DNA of 64,000 nucleotides. Origin: Gammaproteobacteria bacterium (lineage in GTDB: Bacteria > Gemmatimonadota > Gemmatimonadetes > Longimicrobiales > Gaopeijiaceae). Below the pieces are notes generated by a model that had not been told where the DNA came from, did not search any database, and worked only from the letters and a program-made list of their open reading frames with translations. The stretch is from NCBI GenBank assembly GCA_009840525.1, contig VXNP01000149.1, forward strand, positions 1 through 64,000, given 5' to 3'. A program made the translations under genes and the position numbers. Each line of letters starts with the position of its first letter. Within the stretch, counting starts at the first letter, position 1. Below, in pieces: positions 58,414 through 64,000 of the stretch.

Positions 58414-58680
58414 ATGGCAGGCAACGGCGAAGAGCCCAGATACTTCCTGATCTGGTTCATACTGTTCGTTCTGACGATGGCCGAGGTGGGGTACGCGTTC
58501 CTCGCCCTTCCGCAGTGGCTGCTGGCCACGGGGCTGATCCTCATGGCGCTCTGGAAGGCCCTGCTGGTGGCGATCTACTACATGCACCTGAAGTGGGAGC
58601 CCAAGCGGCTCTGGATTCTGGCCGCCAGCCCATTGCCGCTGGCGGTGATTCTGGTGATCGCCGTGCTGACGGAGTTCTGA
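58414..58680 (+). CDS. coxD: Cytochrome c oxidase subunit IV, small membrane type
   Basis: An 88-residue protein with three predicted membrane helices, matching the prokaryotic subunit IV family (FILFVLTMAEVGYAFLAL and LVAIYYMHLKWEPKRLW). The YYMHLKWE segment is a family marker. It is the last gene before the intrinsic terminator and completes the oxidase operon. Confidence 0.92.
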   Translation: MAGNGEEPRYFLIWFILFVLTMAEVGYAFLALPQWLLATGLILMALWKALLVAIYYMHLKWEPKRLWILAASPLPLAVILVIAVLTEF

Positions 58681-58745
58681 TCGGCTGACGGCGGGGCAGG
58701 CGGCTGGCCGAGCCCGCCGCTTCGCCTCTTTTGCGACGTTCCAAG

Positions 58746-58785
58746 AAGCCCTGACCGTGCCCGATGCGGCGCGGTCAGGGCTTTC
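58746..58785 (+). terminator. Intrinsic terminator of the cytochrome oxidase operon
   Basis: A perfect 12-bp stem AAGCCCTGACCG (58746-58757) with CGGTCAGGGCTT (58772-58783), a 14-base loop, and a short T-run. It ends the transcription unit 65 bp after the coxD stop. Confidence 0.8.
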
Positions 58786-58846
58786 TGGTGGATGAGCGGC
58801 CCTGGCTGCTCTTGCGGCACCGGGGCTCCCGGGCCCAACGTCACGG

Positions 58847-58861
58847 ATAGCCATGGGCTAT
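58847..58861. promoter_or_regulatory. Perfect dyad upstream of the duplicated membrane protein gene
   Basis: ATAGCC-ATG-GGCTAT is a perfect 6-bp inverted repeat, 54 bp before the ATG at 58915. It is a candidate operator for a dimeric regulator or part of a promoter. No known consensus was matched. Confidence 0.35.
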
Positions 58862-58914
58862 GTCGCGCGTTCGGGGACGCCGGTTCCCTCCGGCCCAACT
58901 GAAGGAGGCGGTCC

Positions 58915-59871
58915 ATGTTCGTGAAGCGATTCTTCTATCCGGGAGCCCTGTCGGGCATGCTCGGCGCCGTTGCGATGGCGCTGTGGTTTCTGGCCATCGA
59001 CGCGTCGCAGGGCCAGCCCTTCCGCACACCGGCGTTCCTGGAAGCCGCCCTCCTGGGCCGTGACACGATTGTCGTGACTCCGGGCAACATCGTGCTGTAC
59101 TCCGTGATTCACCTGGCGCTCTTCGCCCTGGCCGGGGTGGCGGTAGCCTGGCTGCTGGGCAGGATCAGGGCGGTGCCCGGCGTGCTGGCGGGGCTGATCG
59201 TCGGGTTCGTGCTGTATGAGTTGGTGTTCTTTGCCAGCGTTGCGGTTACCGGAGTGGACATCGTCGAGAGCCTGGGCTGGCTGGAGTATCTGACCGGCAA
59301 TCTGATCGCGGGGGTGACGCTGGTCGGCTACCTGCACATGATGGGGGCGGCGCCGGAGGTCAGTTGGTGGTCGATCATGCGCCGCCAGCACATCCTGACG
59401 GAGGGGATCGTCGCGGGCCTGATCGGCGCGGCCGTCGTGGCGGTGTGGTTCCTGATCTTCGACGCGGTTTCGGGCCAGCCGTTCTTCACGCCCAGCGCCC
59501 TGGGCTCGGCCCTGTTCCTCGGGGTCACGGACCTCGACGCCGTCTCGATCCACATGGGGGCGGTGGTGGGTTATTCCGCCGTGCACCTGGGCGCGTTCGC
59601 AGTGATGGGCGTGGTCGCGTCGGCCGTCCTTACGCAGGCGGAGGAAGTGCCGCCGCTTCTGCTCGGGGCCGTGCTCCTGTTCGTCGCCTTCGAGGCCGCC
59701 TTCATGGGCTTCATCGCGCTCGGGGCGGAGTTCCTGCTGGGTCCCCTGGCCTGGACGTCGATCGCGTTCGCGAACGTGCTGGCGGCAGGCGGGATGGGGT
59801 ACTACCTGTGGCGCAAGCACCCGAAGCTGCGCGCCGCCTTCGCCGCGAACCCGATGGACAGGACGGCCTGA
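58915..59871 (+). CDS. Internally duplicated membrane protein
   Basis: A 318-residue membrane protein made of two related halves of about 150 residues. Half 1 begins GALSGMLGAVAMALWFLAID and QGQPFRTPAFLEAALLG, and half 2 begins GIVAGLIGAAVVAVWFLIFD and SGQPFFTPSALGSALFLG. Each half has three to four helices. The family is not recognised. The ATG has a strong AAGGAGG seven bases upstream. It stands alone after the oxidase terminator and converges with the deacylase gene. Confidence 0.82.
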   Translation: MFVKRFFYPGALSGMLGAVAMALWFLAIDASQGQPFRTPAFLEAALLGRDTIVVTPGNIVLYSVIHLALFALAGVAVAWLLGRIRAVPGVLAGLIVGFVLYELVFFASVAVTGVDIVESLGWLEYLTGNLIAGVTLVGYLHMMGAAPEVSWWSIMRRQHILTEGIVAGLIGAAVVAVWFLIFDAVSGQPFFTPSALGSALFLGVTDLDAVSIHMGAVVGYSAVHLGAFAVMGVVASAVLTQAEEVPPLLLGAVLLFVAFEAAFMGFIALGAEFLLGPLAWTSIAFANVLAAGGMGYYLWRKHPKLRAAFAANPMDRTA

Positions 59872-59878
59872 AGGGGGT

Positions 59879-61633
59879 TTACCGTCCGCGCACCTCGTCG
59901 CGCCGCAGCACCCGGCCGGGGAGGGCCCCTGTCAGTTCGCCTCCGTCGACCACCGCCTCGCCGTTCACGAACACGTACTCGATGCCCTCGTTTCGGCCGC
60001 CCGGGTCAAGGATCGTGGCGTGGTCCTGCACCCCCGGATAGTCGAAGGCGACCAGGTCGGCCTTCTGTCCCGGACGGATATACCCGCGGTCGGGGAGCCC
60101 GATGATCTGCGCGGGCAGGCCGGTCGAGGAGCGCACGAAGAACGGCAGCGTGATGGTGCCCTTGTCGCGGACGTAGGTGGCGATCTTGTGCGGATACGTC
60201 CCGTAGTAGCGGGGATGCTGGCCGGGAGCCGGGTTGGGGACGATGCCTCCGTCGGTGCCGGTCGCGGTAAAGTCCTGGCGCATGTAACGCTCGACGTCCT
60301 CCGGGCTTCCCGCCAGGGGACGGAAGCGGACGCCCGAGCGAAGCGTTGGCTCGCTGTCGAGCGCGAACCGGATGAGCTGCTCCACCGGCGTCCGCCCGTT
60401 GGCCTTGGCCACCTCCGCGAGGGTGCGCCCGACGAGTGACTCGTCCTGGGGCGAGATGACGATAACGTGCCGGTCGGCCCCGCCCTGGAGGTCGAGCATG
60501 TACTCGATGTCCGCGACCATCTCGCGGTGCAGTTGGGGGTCATCCAGATAGCGGCGAAGGTTGTCCTTGTAGTTCGCGAAGAGCTCGCTGTGGATGACCC
60601 GCCACTTCGGGTCGTCCAGCCCGCCGGCGCGGCTCTCGCCCAGCGGCGCATAGTACCACGCCGGAATCACCTCCGCTGAACCACCGCCGAAGGTCTCGTA
60701 GGGGTACTGGTCGAGGTAGACCTGGATGCCCTCGTCGCGGGCACGATTGATCGCGGCCACGTCGGTCGCCGACTGGCCCCAGGTGGTCGGACCTTTCGCC
60801 TTGATGTGGGTGCCCACCACGCGGATGCCGGTTTCGCGCCCGATGCGAATGGTCTCGCCCATGCCGTCGGTGGCCGTGAGCCTCCAGCCCCGCGGCCAGG
60901 TCGGAGGCGGCGTGTACTCGCCCACGATGCTCGGGGTGAGCCACAGCGGAAGCGGGGACTGGCTGCGCTGGTGGGAGTAGTAGAAGCCGTCGTAGTCGGC
61001 GACGACGTGCGCCAGGGCGATGATCTCCTCGGTCGTGGAGAAGCGCCCGGGCCGGTACTCGGGTCCGGCGCCCAGCCCCCAGGCTCCGGCTTCCATCCCC
61101 TGGCGGACCTCGGCGACCATCACCGCGATCTCCTCCGGAGTCGCGTGGCGCTCGTAGTCGTCGCCCATCGCGACGGTGCGAACCGTGGCGTGGCCGACCA
61201 TCGGAACCACGTTCAGCGCCGTGCCCCCGTTCTCGTACCCCGCGATCTCGGCTTCCAGGGGCCAAACGGGATTTCGTCCGTCCGGCCCGAACACGACGGT
61301 CGTGATCCCCTGGGCAACGAGGTTCGATGCCCTGCGGATCTCGATGCCGCCGCTGAACAGGCTGCGGTCGGCATGCGAGTGCATGTCGATGAAGCCGGGC
61401 GTGACGTGGAGCCCGGTGGCGTCGATCTCGCGGGTCGCGCTCGCACCGGCCAGATCGCCCACCGCGACGATCTCGCCTCCGGCAACGCCCACATCCGCGA
61501 CGAACGCGGGATTGCCGGTCCCGTCCAGCACCCGTCCCCCTCGAATCAGCAGGTCGAAGGACTGGGCGGCGGTCGGGCAGGGGTGGGCGACGATCGCGAG
61601 CAGGATGGCGAGCGGAAAAGTGAAGCCGCGCAT
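59879..61633 (-). CDS. N-acyl-D-amino-acid deacylase family amidohydrolase
   Basis: A 584-residue exported amidohydrolase. The signal peptide (FPLAILLAIVAHPCPTAAQ) follows the ATG at 61633, which is preceded by GGGGAGG. The N-terminal FDLLIRGGRVLDGTGNPAF, the metal-site VTPGFIDMHSHADRS (about residues 76-90) and the late TDGGIVPNP and KADLVAFD are typical of D-aminoacylase-like enzymes. It removes acyl groups from D-amino acids or related compounds. The exact substrate is unknown. Metal ligands DxHxH are in HSHAD. Confidence 0.92.
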   Translation of the reverse strand: MRGFTFPLAILLAIVAHPCPTAAQSFDLLIRGGRVLDGTGNPAFVADVGVAGGEIVAVGDLAGASATREIDATGLHVTPGFIDMHSHADRSLFSGGIEIRRASNLVAQGITTVVFGPDGRNPVWPLEAEIAGYENGGTALNVVPMVGHATVRTVAMGDDYERHATPEEIAVMVAEVRQGMEAGAWGLGAGPEYRPGRFSTTEEIIALAHVVADYDGFYYSHQRSQSPLPLWLTPSIVGEYTPPPTWPRGWRLTATDGMGETIRIGRETGIRVVGTHIKAKGPTTWGQSATDVAAINRARDEGIQVYLDQYPYETFGGGSAEVIPAWYYAPLGESRAGGLDDPKWRVIHSELFANYKDNLRRYLDDPQLHREMVADIEYMLDLQGGADRHVIVISPQDESLVGRTLAEVAKANGRTPVEQLIRFALDSEPTLRSGVRFRPLAGSPEDVERYMRQDFTATGTDGGIVPNPAPGQHPRYYGTYPHKIATYVRDKGTITLPFFVRSSTGLPAQIIGLPDRGYIRPGQKADLVAFDYPGVQDHATILDPGGRNEGIEYVFVNGEAVVDGGELTGALPGRVLRRDEVRGR

Positions 61634-61774
61634 GGGTCGTTCCTCCCCTGGATTCCCTGAGTTGCCGGACAACAACGGCCTGACCGGCTTCCCTGAAGAG
61701 TACGACGGCCGCGGGACCTCCGCGAGACGCAAGATCCCGCGGACGCGGTCCCCTGGGCGGATCAGGTGACGGCG

Positions 61775-61978
61775 TTACCGCCTCTTGCCCGCGAGAAAGT
61801 CGGCCAGCCGCGACAGGTAGTAGGCGAGCAGGATGCCCAGCGTCAGGAAGACGATCCCGAGCAGGAGATCGCCGAGGGAGGACGAGCGGGAGTACTGGAC
61901 GAACTCGTAGCCCGAGAAGGCCAGGCAGAAGGTGATGCCCGAGTAGATGAGAAAGCGGTGGAAACCGATCAGGGACAT
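61775..61978 (-). CDS. Small two-helix membrane protein
   Basis: A 67-residue protein with two predicted membrane helices (FLIYSGITFCLAFSGYEFV and LLLGIVFLTLGILLAYYLSR) and a basic end AGKRR. Family unknown. It lies 64 bp downstream of the Trm112-like gene on the same strand, and the ATG is at 61978. Confidence 0.7.
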   Translation of the reverse strand: MSLIGFHRFLIYSGITFCLAFSGYEFVQYSRSSSLGDLLLGIVFLTLGILLAYYLSRLADFLAGKRR

Positions 61979-62042
61979 GAGATGGTCCGGGTTCTCCAGG
62001 CGCGATGGCTGCAGTTCGACCGATGCGTCAGAGGTCGATGCG

Positions 62043-62297
62043 TCAGAGGTTGTCGACGGCGATGGCCTCGTCGATGAGCATGATGGGGATGCCGTCGCGT
62101 ATGGGGTACAGGACCGCGCCGTCCTCCCGGACCAGGCCCGCCGTGACCGGATCGGTAAGGAGGTCGCCGCGCCGGTTGCGGACCGCGCCCCCTGCGACGG
62201 ACCGGTTGAGCGCCCTCAACAGATCGTCGCCGGCCATGCGCAAGGGGGTGCGCGTTTCGGGGCAGACGAGGATGTCGAGGAGCTCCGGGTCGAGCAT
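62043..62297 (-). CDS. Trm112-family small protein
   Basis: An 84-residue Trm112-like protein beginning LDPELLDILVCPETRTPL and ending YPIRDGIPIMLIDEAI, the usual family layout. One of the paired cysteine positions of zinc-binding members (CPxC) is replaced, since only the first Cys remains. Trm112 proteins activate methyltransferases or act in lipid A kinase-linked pathways in bacteria. The partner is unknown. Confidence 0.88.
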   Translation of the reverse strand: MLDPELLDILVCPETRTPLRMAGDDLLRALNRSVAGGAVRNRRGDLLTDPVTAGLVREDGAVLYPIRDGIPIMLIDEAIAVDNL

Positions 62298-62471
62298 GCG
62301 TTTCCTGGGTTCCGGCGCGGTCTAGGGAAGATCGGGACCCTTCCTCGGAGACACCCGTAAGTTATCATTGCAGGCGAATCGATGGAAACGTCCGTCCATC
62401 GTCGCCCCCCGGAGGGCGAAACGCCCGCCCGCGCCGGATACGACGATCCTCCCACCCTCGGCAGGCAATCG

Positions 62472-63014
62472 ATGTTCTTACCCGCCCGTGTTCCAGATTG
62501 CAACCGGCGCAGGAGCCGGCCGTCGCGTCCCGGCCACCTGCCTCTCCTCTTCCTCCTCCTGGCGCTGCCGCTCCTGGGCTGTCGCTCGAACGGCTCCGAG
62601 GGCGATGCGCAGTCGGGGCCCGAGGCGTCCGAGACCGTCGTGCCGGCGGGACCCGGCCGCGATCTTGCCTGGGTGATCTTCGGCACGGATACGGTGGTCG
62701 CCGAGATCGCGCGCACGCCGGATCAACGCAGCCAGGGCCTCAAGGACCGCGACTATCTCGCGCCAGGCGCCGGGATGATCTTCCTGTTCGAGGACGAAGA
62801 GGTCCGATCCTTCTGGATGCAGGACACCTTTATCCCGCTGGACATCGCCTACCTGGACGCGAATGCCCGCATCATCGACATCCAGCAGATGGAGCCCCAG
62901 ACCACCAGTCTGCACACGTCCTCCGGCCCGGCCATGTTCGCGCTGGAGGTGCCGCAGGGCTGGTTCGCGGAGATGGAGATCGCAGTCGGGGCCCGCGCGC
63001 AGATCGTGTTCTAG
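62472..63014 (+). CDS. DUF192-domain lipoprotein
   Basis: A 180-residue exported protein. A basic N-terminus and hydrophobic stretch end in the lipobox LALPLLGC. The DUF192 domain carries EIARTPDQRSQGLKDRDYL, MIFLFEDEEVRSFWMQDTFI and DIQQMEPQT. Function unknown. The ATG at 62472 is chosen because an earlier ATG at 62382 would place about 55 residues before the lipobox. An AT-rich AAGTTATCATTG at 62359-62370 precedes it and may be the promoter region. Confidence 0.85.
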   Translation: MFLPARVPDCNRRRSRPSRPGHLPLLFLLLALPLLGCRSNGSEGDAQSGPEASETVVPAGPGRDLAWVIFGTDTVVAEIARTPDQRSQGLKDRDYLAPGAGMIFLFEDEEVRSFWMQDTFIPLDIAYLDANARIIDIQQMEPQTTSLHTSSGPAMFALEVPQGWFAEMEIAVGARAQIVF

Positions 63015-63035
63015 CGTGGCGCGCGTTCGCGTCCG

Positions 63036-64000
63036 TCAGTCTCGCGCGATGATGGCCTCGTACACGAGCGGTCTCAGAAGGCGATCCAGCGGTGCCGCGC
63101 CGTAGGGCTGAAGCTGCGTCCACGCCATTGCGACGATCTCCTCGCGGGGATCCACCCAGAAGTACGTGTTGGCAATGCCCGACCACCAGTAGCTTCCCGC
63201 GTTTGCTCCGACCGAGACGGCGAAGCCGAGACCGAACCCCTGGTCGTCCAGGCCCAGGATGGGAATCATCTCGTCAGGCAGGTGGTTGGCGGTCATGAGG
63301 CGGATCGTCTCGGGCCGCAGGAGTCTTACGCCGTCGAGTTCGCCCTCGCCCAGCAGCATTCGGCAGAAGCGGAGGTAGTCGCCGGCCGTCGAAACCAGGC
63401 CGCCGCCGCCGGAGAGCCAGATCGGGGGACGGGTGAAGGGGCCTTCGCCGGGAGTCCCCGCCGGGCTGAGGCCGTCGCCGCTGCGGAGGTACATCGCAGC
63501 GAAGCGATCGAGCTTGGCGGCCGGAACGCGAAACCCTGTGTCGTCCATGCCCAGCGGCTCGAAAATGCGCTCGCGGAAGAAGTTGCTCAGCGACTGGCCC
63601 GATACCACCTCCACGACGCGGCCGAGCACGTCCGTGGACACGCTGTAGTTCCAGCGCGCGCCGGGATCGTCGATCAGGGGCAGCGACGCGATGGTGGCGA
63701 TCCGCTCTTCCAGGTCGCCGCCGGCGCCTTCGGGGAGGGCGTTCAGCTCGCGGTTGTACATCGAGTCGACGGGGCTGTCGCCGAAGAATCCGTAGGTGAG
63801 CCCCGACGTGTGCAGGAGCAGATCGCGGACGAGGATGGGTCGGCTGGGCGGCCGGGTTCCTCCGTTCTCGTAGACCTGGACGCCGGCGAAGTCCGGGAGG
63901 ACGCTCCCGAGTTCGTCGTCCAGCGCCAGAAGCTCGTCCTCGACGAGGATCAAGGCCGCGACGCTCGTGACGGGCTTGGTCATGGAATAGATGCGGAAGA
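63036..64000 (-). CDS. Beta-lactamase-family serine hydrolase, 5' end cut by window edge
   Basis: The visible 320 residues belong to the class C beta-lactamase/esterase family. The first residues RIYSMTKPVTS contain the SxxK active site (S-M-T-K), right at the window edge, so the N-terminus and start lie beyond 64000. The second motif is WNYSVSTDVLG (Y-x-x), and the late WWSGIANTYFWVDP replaces the HxG-type motif. It may be an esterase or a D-aminopeptidase-like enzyme rather than an antibiotic hydrolase. It converges with the DUF192 gene. Confidence 0.9.
   Translation of the reverse strand, partial: FRIYSMTKPVTSVAALILVEDELLALDDELGSVLPDFAGVQVYENGGTRPPSRPILVRDLLLHTSGLTYGFFGDSPVDSMYNRELNALPEGAGGDLEERIATIASLPLIDDPGARWNYSVSTDVLGRVVEVVSGQSLSNFFRERIFEPLGMDDTGFRVPAAKLDRFAAMYLRSGDGLSPAGTPGEGPFTRPPIWLSGGGGLVSTAGDYLRFCRMLLGEGELDGVRLLRPETIRLMTANHLPDEMIPILGLDDQGFGLGFAVSVGANAGSYWWSGIANTYFWVDPREEIVAMAWTQLQPYGAAPLDRLLRPLVYEAIIARD

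Overview
The window is a GC-rich bacterial chromosome segment, densely coding, with short intergenic gaps and many 1-4 bp gene overlaps. Its gene content points to a Gemmatimonadota-like aerobic heterotroph: an alternative complex III operon in place of bc1, a GWxTD/TPR protein, lipoproteins of the 6-bladed beta-propeller type, a DinB-like exported protein, a YpdA-type disulfide reductase and a bd-like cytochrome linked to many c-type cytochromes. The phylum assignment is inference from this mix. No mobile element, phage, CRISPR array, rRNA or tRNA was seen.

Layout. 1-4660 (minus strand): a glycine-cleavage operon, gcvH-gcvP-UPF0173 hydrolase-lipoate ligase (cut by the window edge), behind a near-consensus sigma70 promoter. 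4854-8914 (plus): acyl-CoA dehydrogenase, TatA, a TrmJ-like rRNA/tRNA methyltransferase, a GGDEF protein and a HisN-like phosphatase. 8951-17890 (minus): the operon actABCDEF for alternative complex III, with its promoter, followed by a propeller lipoprotein. 18117-21114 (plus): a small hypothetical, a GWxTD protein and an AbrB-like protein. 21111-23970 (minus): a coupled three-gene operon encoding a coiled-coil protein, LuxE-like and LuxC-like proteins. 24165-34664: YpdA-like reductase, YgfZ and Lon, a gamma-glutamyltransferase-family gene with a Nudix gene, a second propeller lipoprotein and ETF-ubiquinone oxidoreductase. 34886-39543: a MoxR/ChlI-like ATPase and its likely VWA partner, separated by a DinB-like gene and mutY.

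39546-58785 is the most striking part. A minus-strand heme arm (hemA-hemB-HmuY-like-hypothetical) diverges from a plus-strand arm (ferredoxin, Mrp, zinc-ribbon/PCP_red protein, membrane protein, universal stress protein, radical SAM/SPASM protein). Between them lies a hemA promoter overlapped by a Fur-like dyad. The plus arm then runs into a CydA-like cytochrome without CydB, three c-type cytochrome proteins (one fused to an ethylbenzene-dehydrogenase-type heme b domain), a blue-copper lipoprotein and a complete aa3-type oxidase (coxBACD), ending at a strong intrinsic terminator. Four copies of a short PCP_red-like helical motif occur in three neighbouring proteins of otherwise different families.

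58847-64000: an internally duplicated membrane protein, an N-acyl-D-amino-acid deacylase family enzyme, a small membrane protein, a Trm112-like protein, a DUF192 lipoprotein and a serine hydrolase cut by the right edge.

Together the genes describe an aerobic respiratory chain: acyl-CoA dehydrogenase and ETF-QO feed quinone, alternative complex III oxidises quinol, and c-type cytochromes or cupredoxin carry electrons to aa3 oxidase. A heme-synthesis and possible heme-maturation module sits next to the oxidase genes.
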